Part shown: positions 24,501 to 35,341 of the stretch, one piece after another
How positions within the stretch are numbered: the first letter of the stretch is position 1
Layout: each line of letters opens with the position of its first letter
Assembly (NCBI GenBank): GCA_012976225.1
Contig: JAAVVG010000010.1
Span: forward strand, 682,001-746,000
Source: Golubevia sp. BC0850
Taxonomy: Eukaryota; Basidiomycota; Exobasidiomycetes; Golubeviales; Golubeviaceae
Direction of reading: 5' to 3'
DNA length: 64,000 nucleotides
Position numbers and translations under genes: made by a program
The notes under the pieces: generated by a model
Told to the model about the DNA's origin: nothing
Database searches by the model: none
What the model saw: the letters and a program-made list of their open reading frames with translations, nothing else

Positions 24501-25547
24501 CTTTGTAATTGGAATATGAGAAGACCCCTTTGTCTGGATCTGGAGATCATGACAAATGGAGAGAAAAAAGAAAGAAGGCATGAGAAGAGAGAAGTCGAAG
24601 AAAAGAAAGAAACAGTTTAGCAGGATGGATATGACAAACTGACCTTCAGCACACCAATTCAAATCACTACTTTTAGGTCCAAAAGTCCCATCAAAAGTGA
24701 CGTCCATACTTAACCTTTTCAATTTGCCATTTGGTCCTAAAAGAGATTTCACCTTGTTCTCATCAATCCCTTGACCTTGATGAACTTTCAAGCTGCTTTT
24801 CAAATCTTTCCAACCATCGAGTTGAAAAGCCAGACTGAAATCCTTTGAATCTGTCAAACCATAAGAACCAGAAAGATCGTTAGTAGTTGGATTCAATTTC
24901 TTGACTTTAGGTCTATTGGGTCTTGAAGGGGGGTTTTTCGAATTCGAAGACACTAAGTCATTGGAAAGAGAACTGAAAGTTGAGGAATTGGAGGAAGTTG
25001 AAGATGAAGAGAGCCAGGAAATTAGAGGGATTGAGAGACCTATTAGAAGTAGAACTGAGAAGAAAATCAAGGGGCCGGTGAAATTGGAGGGTAGGAACTG
25101 GAAGTGGGTAGAATGGTAGGTGGGTGACGATGAGCCTCTCATCCTTTCAAGTCCTCTAATAACAAGTTCTGAATTTCACTCAGATAACATTTCTTGGTAT
25201 AGAACCTATCCGTTCAACCCATTCCCAGCAGTCACCACAACCTCTATTCATACACAGAAGCACTGGCCCATCTGGGTGTTGTTCTCTCTTCGTCCACTAA
25301 CCTTGTTTCTAGATTTGATTCCAGTTCTATCTCTTTGCATCATTCCAACTGTCTCTTCATCATCCTCTAAAAGGAAAGCCTGTGATTCATCTGGTTCTTC
25401 ATCCTTGTATGGACCTCGATTGGCTAGATTGTTGGGTGGATATCGATGAAGATTCTCCTTTGAGATTGTGGCATCACTGTCAGTATCAGTATCAGTTGAA
25501 ATGGTTGTACTTGAAGAAGTTGACAGCCTCAATGATGCTGGTGCCAT
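21567..25547 (-). CDS. Membrane dipeptidyl aminopeptidase (DPP IV family, STE13/DAP2-like)
   Basis: Type II membrane serine exopeptidase that removes X-Pro/X-Ala dipeptides in the secretory pathway or vacuole. Eight exons, all in phase: 25547-25302, 25097-24644, 24539-24304, 24177-23284, 23174-22984, 22891-22131, 22019-21891 and 21787-21567, giving 1043 aa. A cytosolic Ser/Thr/Asp-rich tail is followed by a transmembrane segment at about 88-110 (GPLIFFSVLLLIGLSIPLI). Next comes the DPP propeller with the substrate-anchoring Glu pair (WVYEEEVF). The hydrolase domain has Ser in GWSYGGYL, Asp in DDNVHF and His in DHSIS, plus YDSIYTERYM. The length exceeds yeast Ste13 (931) through linker insertions. 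It diverges from the RmlD-Vps5 gene across about 208 bp. Ste13 versus Dap2 cannot be decided from sequence alone. Confidence 0.93.
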
Positions 25548-25713
25548 CTCAATAGATTAGATGGGAGTTGAATGGAAAGTTGTAAAGAGAAGAGTAATCA
25601 AAAGAAAATGTCAGCTGGCCATTGAAGCTGTAGTTGCTGTTGAAGAGAAGGTCCGATTGCAGCCCCATAATAATCGAGAGTCCACACCTCTCTCCGCTTG
25701 CTCTTGATCCCCA

Positions 25714-25740
25714 ATCCTATCCTATCCTATCCTATCCTCC
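25714..25740 (+). repeat. Pentanucleotide (CCTAT)n microsatellite in a divergent promoter
   Basis: Four to five tandem CCTAT units about 20-40 bp before the ATG at 25756, between the dipeptidyl aminopeptidase and the RmlD-Vps5 gene. It probably lies in the 5' UTR of the latter. Confidence 0.8.
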
Positions 25741-25755
25741 TTCTATCATTCAAAA

Positions 25756-28700
25756 ATGAAAGTTGTAGTGACAGGAGCATCAGGCTTGTTAGGTAGAGCT
25801 ATCCTCCAAAAGTTCACTCATGAAGGTCATCAAGGTGAGAAGAGTCGAGTCGCAGAGAGATCGCGAGATAGATAGAGATAGAGGTAGAGATAGAGCCGTG
25901 TCTCCATCTCCTGCTACATCTATAGTGTATTCAGCCTGTTCTAAACTTTTCTATTCCCGTCTTGACTAACAACTCTTACTCTTCAGTGCACGGAGTAGCC
26001 CTAACTCGATCCACTCCAACCTTAACCAAACTAGATTTAACAGATTTCAACTCAGTAGAAACCTTTCTAACTTCCATTGAACCTGATTTAATCATCCACA
26101 CAGCAGCAGAAAGAAGACCTGATAAAGTAGAGAAGGATCCAATCAAATCCAATTTATTAAACGTAGATGTTCCATCTCATTTAGCCAACTTCTGTAAAGC
26201 AGGTTTGAAATCCCAACCTCTCTTGATCAACATTTCAACAGATTACGTTTTCGATGGTAATAGCCCTCCTTATAAAGTATCAGATCCTCCCAATCCTTTG
26301 AACGCTTATGGAACTAGTAAACTTTTGGGTGAAAGGGCCATACAGGAGAATGGGTTGAAAGGCAGAGCTGTCAGTTTGAGAGTGCCCGTCCTGTGAGTAG
26401 TAGAATGGATTAGGTGGAGAATGCTGGGAACAAACTCTTATCATGACAAGTTGGAGAGGTGCTTTCGATTGAGCATCAAGGGAGAGAGCTTCGACACTCA
26501 CTCTAACCTCCTCTCCCCTCCCCAGCTACGGAGAAACCGAAACCCCTTCCGAATCAGCAGTCAACATTTTATTGTCATCCATCAGACCTTCTTCAACTCC
26601 AATTCTTTGTGATGCCTCAGCCGTCAGATATCCAACAAACGTTTCAGACGTTTCTTCTTGTCTCTATTCACTTTCAACTCTAACCTCAAACGTTTCTCTA
26701 ATCACCTTACCTCCAATCTTACATTTTCAAAGTAAAGAAGCTATGAAGAAACATGACATGTGTATTGTGATGGATAGAGTTAACAACATTGTCATTAGAG
26801 ATCAAAGTCAAGAATATTGGGAAAGGTTTAGGACCAGTGTGGATCATTTGATTCCAGAATATACTGTTGATAATACTAAACCTGGGAGTGTGTTGAGACC
26901 TAAACATTGTAAGATGGATATGGAGGAGCTGGAATTGTTGGGAATTGAGGTGGAATGTGTGGGGTTTGAAGATTGGTGGAGGGAATATTTGACTAAGGTG
27001 AGTTAGGGGAGAGACGATGACGATTTCTTTCTGAGAACATCTTTGATCACTCATGAAATTAACTCTCTTGCTCTCTTCTCTCATTCCTGGTAGGAACATA
27101 AAGCAAGAATTGAACAAGAAGCCAAAGAAGCTGAAGAGAAACGGATATCGGAAGAGAAAGAATTGGCCAGAATCAAAGCTCAAGAGGAAGCTGAAGCTGA
27201 AGAGAAAAAGAAGAAAGAAGCAGAGGAAGCTGAAGAGAAGAGAAAGAAAGAAAAAACTGAAGCAGAGGAAAGAAGAGTAAGAGAAGAAGCTGAAGAAAAG
27301 GAGAGGCGGAAACTTCAAGAAGCCGAAGAAGAAGAAGAAGAAAATCGAAATCAATTGGAAAAAGAGAAAGAAGAAGCTGAAAAGAAAAGAAACAAAGAAA
27401 TGGAAGGAAATAATAGGGAAGAAGAAGAATCTCGAGATCAAACTCCAGTTCTTGGGAATTCGGAAACTGTTCTCGAGTCTGAAATTGAAGTTGGAACGGA
27501 AGCTTCTACAACAAGACCTTCTTCTCCTTCTAGGAATTCAACATCTCATCATGAGAATGAGAACCCTTTATCACCTAGTTCTCCGAATCCTTCATTCTCT
27601 TCTTTGAGAGCAAGACCTACTCCGCCTACGACGTCCCTCAACTCTCCAACCACTTCCCTACCTCCATCAATTCACGAAGGAATCACTGGTCACTCCAATC
27701 GAGATGGCAGTAACTGCGCTACGCCTTCTATTTCTAGCAAAGATCTACCCTCGGATGACACCAAGAAGGTCTCCAGTCTTTCGGATTCAAACAAGCCGAT
27801 TGATTCGCCCCTCTCTATGAATCCCGAATTGAACAAACAGAAAACTCAAGAGAGGAGCTCCTCTCAAATATTTGCTTCTGGAAGTGGTAGTGGATCTACA
27901 GTTCCCTTCGGTCAAGGAGATGCTTCAAGTTATTTCCCTGGACCAGGGGATAAATCTAATCAAATCAACACTTCAATCACACCAACTGGAGATGGAGATT
28001 CGGATGGTTATGGTCAACCTTCTCCCAGAATTTCAGACTTTAACGAATCAAGCCTCAATTCTCAAACTTCTCAATCTCAGCAACCTTCGACCTCGGAGGA
28101 GGGTTCTACTTCTCTTCATCCAGATCCTTCGACTTCATCTTCTTCATCTGAGACAAATGGAACAGCAAGTGAAGGAGCCAGAAACTCTTTGTCTCAAAAC
28201 GGATTCGGAGAAGTTCCTTTTGGTCTGGACGAGACGGAAGAAAAAGCTGAAACTCCTCATCCTCAACATACTGACGCGATTCCAAGACCTCCATTACCAA
28301 AACCCAAAAAACAAAACCAAGAACCTGAGCTTCCTTGGTTTCAAGTTAAGGTTGGAGATCCTCAGAAAGTTGGAGATCCTATGACTGCTCATATCGTTTA
28401 TACAGTTCGAACCAGAGTGAGTTAGAGATCCTTCCCTCAGACTAGAAAAGGGCACTTGGTCAACTTCTTCTGAAATTCTCCTGGCTCTCTCTTTCTTTCT
28501 TCTTCGTCTAACAGACAAATTCGGATAAATTCAAATCTTCTCAGTTCTCTGTACTACGAAGATATTCCGATTTCAGATGGTTGCATGCTGCTTTAGTCCA
28601 TTGTCATCCTGGAATTTTCGTTCCTCCTGTTCCGGAGAAGGTGAAGTTGGGAAGATTTCAACCTGAATTGGTAGAAGCTAGAAGGGTAGGATTGGAAAAT

Positions 28701-30141
28701 GCTATCAACAAGATGCTCAAACATAAGAAGCTTTATGACGATGAAGATTTGAAGATGTTCTTGGAGAGTGGAAATTTCAGCGCCGATGTGAGTTTAGTGT
28801 GGGTAGCTTGAAAGTTATAAGGAGATGATTGTAGAATTTAGCTGACGATGAACCTCATCTTGACTCGAATCAGGTCAAATCTAGAGAGTTGAACAAAGGA
28901 GCGATTCCGACCCCGGAACAGAAGACTTACTTCGGATGGTCTTCTGCTATCACGAATGCTACTCCTAAATTTCATGAGTTTGACGAGGCGAGTTTGGAAC
29001 AAAACTACTCAATGAAATGAAGCTTCGAGAGTCTCAAGCTGACCCCTAGTCTTCTTTTCCCCTCAACAGTGGTTCGATAGTCAAAGGATGTATCTCGACT
29101 CTCTGGAACTACAACTCAAACAACTTGTTAAGGCAGTTTCAGCTGTAGCTCAACAACGAAAAGGTAAGTTGAGATTCGAGATGGCCTCAACATTGTCACT
29201 CTTGATCAAACCGAGGACTGACTTCGACTTTCTTTTTCAATCTACAGAGCTCGCTGTCGCAACTTCTGATTTCAGCGGAACTCTCATGGCTCTTTCCTTT
29301 TCGTCCCTTTCGAGAAGTCTGTCGACTTGCTTTGCAGGTCTGGGAGAGTTAGAGAAAAGAACTGGAGAGTTGACTGACATTCAAAGTGATGCTGATGTTA
29401 GACAAATCGGCACTGTCATCTATGAGTATGAAAGAATGGTCGGAAGTGTTAGAGTGAGTCAAATGAAGGAGGAACATTATAAAAGTGAACGAATGGTTTT
29501 CCTGACTTATCCATCATCATCATCTTCTCCTCCTTCCCGTCTACAGAAAGCTTTCGCAACACGTGTCGATTCTTGGATCGCTTGGCAGAGATCAAATGAA
29601 GAATTCTCAAAGACCAAAGCCAAACATGAGAAATTGAAGCGTGAAACTGGAGGTAGAATTCATCCAGATAGATTACATTCTTCACTTTCAGAATTAGCAG
29701 ACATTGAATCTAAGAATTTGGATTTGAAGAGAGAGTTCGAAATGGTTTCAATGACTTGCAAAGAAGAAATGGAAAGGTTTGATAAGGTTAAAGTCGATGA
29801 TTTCAAACTTGCTTTGGGAGTTTGGATTGATGGGATGATTGAAAGGCAGGGGGAGGTGAGTAACATCGAAAGAAGGACATCGGATTGATGAGGTAAGGGG
29901 CCACTCCGTTGCGCAAGCTTCTTACATCCCTTCCCCCTTTTTTCGTGGCCCCTCTATAAAGATCATCTCCGAATGGGAACAATACAACGCTCTTTTGGAA
30001 CGACAATCTTCTTCTGGTCAACCCCCTTCACAACCTTCCCAAGCCCAGCCACAGCAGCCAGCTCAGAATTCTCAGCCTGACAAGTCGACCCATGATCCAG
30101 CTCCTTCCACCGTTCCGAATACCACCGTCATAACTAGCTAA
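25756..30141 (+). CDS. Apparent fusion: RmlD/MAT2B-like reductase + coiled coil + Vps5-type sorting nexin
   Basis: Ten exons in phase: 25756-25834, 25987-26392, 26526-26997, 27094-28416, 28515-28787, 28874-28987, 29070-29163, 29248-29453, 29547-29855 and 29962-30141, giving 1151 aa. Residues 1-319 are an RmlD-type NAD(P) reductase (TGASGLLG, STDYVFDG, YGTSK), like the MAT2B regulator of methionine adenosyltransferase. Residues 320-425 are an EAEEKKKKEAEE coiled coil, then a Ser/Pro-rich linker. A PX domain (RRYSDFRWLHAAL, PPVPEK) and a BAR region follow, ending Pro/Gln-rich, as in retromer Vps5/SNX1. The join is a 96-nt intron (26998-27093) with GTGAGT and TAG. If it is retained, the reductase ends at TAG 27006; no in-frame ATG for a separate sorting nexin appears before about 27402. 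The 28988 intron uses a GC donor (GCGAGT). Each half alone is certain; the fusion is inference. Confidence 0.7.
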
Positions 30142-30535
30142 TCATCTTGTATTCATCAAATCTATCATGCATCATTGTCCAAATGCTTGGATTGAGTTGG
30201 TGCCTGGCCCTCCCTCCTGATTTGCACTTTCTCGAGATCTGAACTTCTAGAGACTCCATTTTATCCCAAAAATTTCCTAGAGGAAGACTGAAGCTCTGCA
30301 AGATGGCCTTGTTGGGTAGTCTTTCCCATGGGAGTCGGTGGCAAAGACTCTGGGAGGATGAGACCGAAGACGAATCTTGGAGTAGAGGGAGCTGAAAATC
30401 CACCCCTGTCTGATGAAACCTTTTCATAGAAGCCACGAAAAGAAAGTGCTTTTGTTGGGCGTTGAGGACAACGTCAACACCGAAAACGATTTCACTTCTT
30501 CCTCTCTTTCTCTTCAACGCCAAAAAGCTCAAAGG
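30142..30535. other. Intergenic
   Basis: Between the Vps5 stop and the AIM19 start, same strand. Nothing recognised. Confidence 0.5.
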
Positions 30536-31531
30536 ATGACGTCTACCATTCCTACTTCGAACACATCTCCAATTTCAACTCAACCAGAAGTCAAATCAGC
30601 CTTACATTCTCAAGTTCAATCTTTAGTAACGAATCTAGGATCTTATTCCAATTCTTCAACTCCAGCTTATTCTCTCTCTATCTTATTTGCTCTTTCAACT
30701 CCTTTCTCCTTTGCTGCAAACGCTTCCTCTCCGGTCAATGTCGCCCAAACGATAGCTCAATCCAGTAGCAGCTCATACATCCCAGCATCAGCCAGTTCAT
30801 CTACCACATCATCATCCAAACCGAGCTTTCTCAGCAGCTTGAAGTCGAAGAGACCTCCTGTCACCCCTCTACCCAGGTTCTACATCTTAGCTGCAATGTC
30901 TGCCGCCTTTGGGGGAGCCGGATACATTATCGGAGACGGTGATAGGTTGAATGGGAGTGGGACAGCAACAGGTAAGGTCAACTAGACTTGGGAGTGAAGG
31001 AGGTGTAGGATTCGATTCGAGCAAAGGACGAAAGAGAAGGAAGCTAGAAGAGTACCGTAAAGGCAAAGGAGAAAGATCATTGTACTATCTTTACACCGTC
31101 GTCATGACAGCGATGTGCAATCGAGACAGATTCGGAGGGCAGAAAGCAGAAACAGAGTGGGAGAGCTGACAGGCTGGGTCGAAGAATGGCTCCGTCCCCT
31201 TTCTCTGAGCCTTAAGAAATTACTGTCAAAGACACAAAGCAAATGGTTCGATCATATGCTCTTATCTTAATGACAAAGCTAACGCAGTTCCTCTCCTCTC
31301 TGTCCTCTGCCTCGCCTCCCAGCCTGGTCGATTCTCTATCTTTTATTCCGAACTATCCCTTCAATTCAGAAACCTACAGTGCCATTCATGTCTCTCAAAC
31401 TTCCGATACCTCTCTTGCTAAGTTCATCTACGCTCGTCTTGGGTCTAGGAATCCATGGCAGCTACTACTTTGATAGAACGAGCTGGAAAGGCGTAGTCCC
31501 TGGAAGAGAAGGGTTCGCCAACGTCAAATGA
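30536..31531 (+). CDS. AIM19: AIM19-like mitochondrial membrane protein
   Basis: Two exons, 30536-30971 and 31323-31531, separated by a 351-nt intron, give 214 aa. The product matches the fungal AIM19 family: FYILAAMSAAFGGAGYIIGDGD, then an invariant-looking G(T)AWS motif rebuilt exactly across the splice junction (TATAWSILYLL), and a last hydrophobic stretch LGLGIHGSYYFDR. Yeast Aim19 is a small protein of the mitochondrial membrane; its biochemical role is unknown. The Ser/Ala/Thr-rich N-terminus is longer than in yeast. The phase match across the long intron and the restored AWS motif support the second exon. Confidence 0.75.
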
Positions 31532-31884
31532 GAGCAAAGAGTCAGAGTAAAACAGTGATAGTTCAGTGGACAGCTCAGCGCAACACGTGGGTCAGGGGAT
31601 GGAAAGGTAAGGGCGAGCTTTCGAAGATCAGTTCCTTTGTTGTTTCCGACCACACAATATTTTATAACAATCGAGCTGCTACCTCGCAAATACGAAGGCT
31701 TGTTGTGAAACCGCGAGATCTGGATGTACGAGAGAGAAGGGATCTCGAAAGGGGAAGGTAGAGATGCCTTTTCGACTCTTCGAGAGAATGGAAGCTCGGA
31801 AGGTAGTGAGTGGCCTTTCAAAGAGTTTCTGGAGCATAAGTTGATTACAAAAACATAACGATTCCTCCTTGAAATCAGCAACAC
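31532..31884. other. Intergenic between convergent genes
   Basis: 3' flanks of AIM19 and of the GNAT-like gene. Nothing recognised. Confidence 0.5.
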
Positions 31885-33339
31885 TCAGGAAGCATGATAC
31901 TTGATTCCAGCCCAAGCAACTTCTTGCACCGATCTAAAGCCATTCTTCTCGAAAAACTTGATAGCGGCTTGATTTGAAGTCTCAGTCACTGCGAAACAAG
32001 GTGTAGGACCTTCGTTCGTGTAAGGAAATTCCGAAGATGTGGGTTCGAATTTAGGGTCTGTTGGCCTGAATAGGTCTGAAGGGGACGAGATGAATTGGAG
32101 CACCCCAGCTTTTGCTAGAGCGTACTCTTGAGCTCTGATTACTCTCGGAGATACAATGTTCAAAATGTGAGACCCAACCCCAAGTTTCGTTCTGGTGTTC
32201 AGGTTCGATTTCAGAGCTGTTGAGGAGATTCTTCTATAGGCTTTTGAAACTTGAAGAGATGCTAGAGACAGATCGTCGTGAGTGTAGACCCATCCCACAG
32301 CTGGCTTATCTTCCGAACGAATATCTTGAAGTAGGACCGAATGAGCTAGGTGTTTACGAATGTATTCGGTCGGAAACGGTAGTTTGTTGCTCCTCTGGAC
32401 CTGTTGAGAGGGACGGATCCGAAGGAGCAGATCTTCAGTCAAATGTTTCTGCAGCGGGTACCGCCTGCCGTTCAGATATTTCAGAGCTGCCAATTTGAGG
32501 CTGGGACGACTTCTGGAAAATCGAAAATTGAATAAAGAGATTGAGGGGTCACTTACCAGATCGATGTCTGCTTCTTCAATCTTTCCGATCTTCCAACGAC
32601 GATCAATTAGATCTTCCCCGATCATTTCTCGTTCTAGGTTGTAGCCTTTCATGTAGACCAAGCAGCTGTTGATCCACTCGATTCTTAATGTTTGCTCTTT
32701 CCAACCTTTCACCCGCTCCAGTAGTCGATGTTCCAATCCACAGAGTACTACACTGTTGCCTTCATAAACCAGCACTCCTTCAGTTCCATGATTCTCCTCG
32801 GTAGAGGCGGGGCCACTAGAGCGCTCCTTCTTACCGTGGCTTAATCTTGAGGGAAGCCAACTTTTGAGGACGAACGAAAGAAGAACCTCCTCCTCTTCCA
32901 GGACGTTTGTTATTCTCGAAGCATCTGGAAGGCAGCTATCCAGTGTTCCACTTATCACTTGTCCTTCTGAGCTGAGCCATAGATCTAGACGAGGCGCATG
33001 AGATTTGTGATCCTCGTGCAGAGGAGGAGAAAGGAGAGCTACTGCCCATACACTGATGACCGCCTTCTCTGACCCTTCCACTAAGATCTCTTCTGGCACA
33101 TTTCCGAATAGATACACCTCTAAACCTTTTGTTGACTGGAGAAGAGTTGACCATGGATCCGGATCTGTATTAGGGGTGTTGGAATTGAAAGTCCAATCTT
33201 GAGGCGGAGAGGAGATGGTCCAAGGGCTTAGGAGTCTGTTCCGGACCTTAATGGAAGAAGGCAGATTCGATCCAGAAGATAGAAGGGATATCAATTCAGA
33301 GAATCGAAGGTCTTCTGAGGTATAGATTGGTATCGTCAT
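31885..33339 (-). CDS. GNAT-fold acetyltransferase-like protein
   Basis: Single open frame of 484 aa. The N-terminal 270 residues match nothing I know. The C-terminal part has GNAT features: the acceptor-strand motif VGWVYTHDDLSLASLQV followed by YRR, and the final NQAAIKFFEKNGF helix-strand typical of the acetyl-CoA fold, as in glycine N-acyltransferase-like proteins. The usual R/Q-x-x-G-x-G/A pyrophosphate loop is degenerate (YRRISSTALKS), so catalytic activity is uncertain. GTAAGT and TTTTCCAG sites bound a possible 44-nt intron (32556-32513), but removing it shifts the frame, so I keep the frame unspliced. Confidence 0.6.
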   Translation of the reverse strand: MTIPIYTSEDLRFSELISLLSSGSNLPSSIKVRNRLLSPWTISSPPQDWTFNSNTPNTDPDPWSTLLQSTKGLEVYLFGNVPEEILVEGSEKAVISVWAVALLSPPLHEDHKSHAPRLDLWLSSEGQVISGTLDSCLPDASRITNVLEEEEVLLSFVLKSWLPSRLSHGKKERSSGPASTEENHGTEGVLVYEGNSVVLCGLEHRLLERVKGWKEQTLRIEWINSCLVYMKGYNLEREMIGEDLIDRRWKIGKIEEADIDLVSDPSISLFNFRFSRSRPSLKLAALKYLNGRRYPLQKHLTEDLLLRIRPSQQVQRSNKLPFPTEYIRKHLAHSVLLQDIRSEDKPAVGWVYTHDDLSLASLQVSKAYRRISSTALKSNLNTRTKLGVGSHILNIVSPRVIRAQEYALAKAGVLQFISSPSDLFRPTDPKFEPTSSEFPYTNEGPTPCFAVTETSNQAAIKFFEKNGFRSVQEVAWAGIKYHAS

Positions 33340-33476
33340 GATGAAGAGAAATTAGCCATGTGGTCTCCAGCGTCTCCTGAGGAATAAAAACTTCAAAAAT
33401 TTCCACCTTCTCCTTCCTTCTTCCTTCTCTCTTTCACTTCTTTGATTCATTTCAAAATTGTACCACAGTTCGGAAC

Positions 33477-34948
33477 ATGACAGATCCATCCAAAGCTGTA
33501 CCCGACGAGACGTTCACCAACCTTCTATCATTCTCTCCTTCAGCCGACCTCGCAAGATCAGGTGCCGTTTCTAGAACTTGGAGAAATCTCATCTTATCCT
33601 ACTCAACACTTCACCAAATCCTCGATCTCAACATCAGAGATCGTCCATATGATGCCTAGACAAGTTATCCGTTTTATCAAATCACAAATTGGTAAATCTT
33701 ACTCTGAGCTTACCCAACGACTACTGGTATTGACTTTGAAAATCTCAGCATCAAAGTATTCCAAACTCTACTTCTTTCGAAGGCAACTCTCAAGAGACTT
33801 TCAATGGAATATCGGGAAGAATACGAAGATGCATATGAGGTATGCGAGCGGCCGATGTCTATCATAGATCAATTCAAGGAGTTTCCGAACTTAGTAGTGG
33901 TCAAAATATTCTGCCCATCCATAGTCAAAGTCAAAACAGAACGCTTATCGATTGAGTCAACTGTCGAGATTTGGTGGACCGAGGTAGATCAAATCCAATC
34001 GTAGATCGCTAGAATACGTGACTTTGGAGGAGAGCTAAGAGGCTGTTCTTTCGACTTCGATGCAGAGTTTGCGGATGAGAGTCTGGTAGAACAAGCCAGA
34101 AATCTGATTCAAGAGCTGATGCTTTCTCAACTAAGCCTCAAATCATTAGATCTAAGTATTCTGCGCAATGTCAACCCTCCCGAAGCCTTTCAGCTTGCTT
34201 TCAAGTGCCCTAATCTAGGCTCTCTGAAGCTGGATGTTTCACGTCCTTCAACACCAATTATCGTGGAAGGTGGAGAAAGGGGGGGGGGAAACCGAGGTGC
34301 CAGTTACAAGAAGACAAAACCACGACGATGGCGTCAAATCTCAAGAGCCTGGAGCTACAGTACGACGATGGGGTGCAAATAATATGGAATGAGCGGTTGT
34401 TGAGAAGTTCGGGAACCGGTTTGGAAGTCATCTCTTTGACTGGCTACCGGCACGGTGAAATCGAACCAATCCCTTTGGAGGCTTTCCTTTCAATCCTCAA
34501 GAACAATAGTGAATTGATGAAATCATTATCACCATCGGGAATCAAGTTCAAATCACCTGAGTCCAGCTCTCTAAGTCTCGACACATCCTTTCTTCAACTC
34601 AAGACTCTCAACCTCTATGAAGTTCAAGACTCGGAAAGACTTGTCGATCTCTTCTCCCAAGCGTCAACTCCATCATTTTCTACTCTGGCCCTCCAGTCTT
34701 CTAAAACTAAGGATGGTTACCAACTTGACGTTCTCTATAATTTTCTCAAATCCACAAGATCAACAATTCAAGAAATCTCGCTCTGCAACCTCAAAGTGAA
34801 CACAAACGAGAGTCGCACGCCTAAAGACCTTTGGATGCATTTTCCAGTTCTAAAGACTTTGAAGCTACACAATTGCCCGGAACTTCTTGAACTTTCTAAG
34901 AAATGGACGTGCCCTCAACTGGAAGAAGAAGAAGAAGGTGAGTACTAA
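33477..34948 (+). pseudogene. Decayed F-box/leucine-rich-repeat gene, copy B
   Basis: Second member of the family at 14170-16197. The first 39 residues (MTDPSKAVPDETF...WRNLI) are identical to copy A, and about 90 bp of 5' flank is nearly identical too. Here the codon after NLI is intact (TTA where copy A has TAA), but the frame stops at 33657 after NIRDRPYDA. The body then continues in other frames (33804-34004, 34119-34280, 34328-34948) with leucine-rich segments such as LKTLNLYEVQDSERLVDLF. A G10 run near 34280 coincides with one frame change and might be a sequencing error. Three or more breaks suggest a pseudogene. Confidence 0.75.
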
Positions 34949-35252
34949 AGGCGGAAAGTTCGAGAGATGAGTGGAATCTATTCTGACGAACAACTGTCTC
35001 CCAAACAGATTGAATAGTCAAACCAGGTGATCTCTACGATCGGAAGTTCAGCCGGCTAATCAAATCCCATTCAAATCTCACTTCGTTTGAGATCAGGACT
35101 GAATTTCAAAGCACAATCTTGACGAACAAACACTGGATCCCTACTTCTTAGAAGTTCTGCCCTTTTTCGGTTTCACCTTCTCTTTCGCTTCCTCATCCTC
35201 ATCAACTTGAACTTTTCTCTTGTTCCTTCCTTGACGAACAAACACTGGATCC
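34949..35252. other. Intergenic between copy B and the EVE gene
   Basis: 3' flank of the F-box copy and of the convergent EVE gene. It includes the outer unit of the 112-nt tandem duplication (35118-35229). Confidence 0.6.
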
Positions 35253-35341
35253 CTACTTCTTAGAAGTTCTGCCCTTTTTCGGTTTCACCTTCTCTTTCGC
35301 TTCCTCATCCTCATCAACTTGAACTTTTCTCTTGTTCCTTC
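35118..35341 (+). repeat. 112-nt perfect tandem duplication at the 3' end of the EVE gene
   Basis: Two adjacent units, about 35118-35229 and 35230-35341, look identical base for base. The inner unit encodes the basic C-terminal tail and stop codon of the EVE protein; the outer unit lies after the stop, in the 3' UTR. Identity implies a recent event or an assembly duplicate. Confidence 0.9.

Noticed and set aside
32513-32556. 44-nt intron in the GNAT-like gene
   Set aside because: Good GTAAGT and TTTTCCAG sites, but removal shifts the frame and destroys the GNAT end, while the unspliced frame is fully open.
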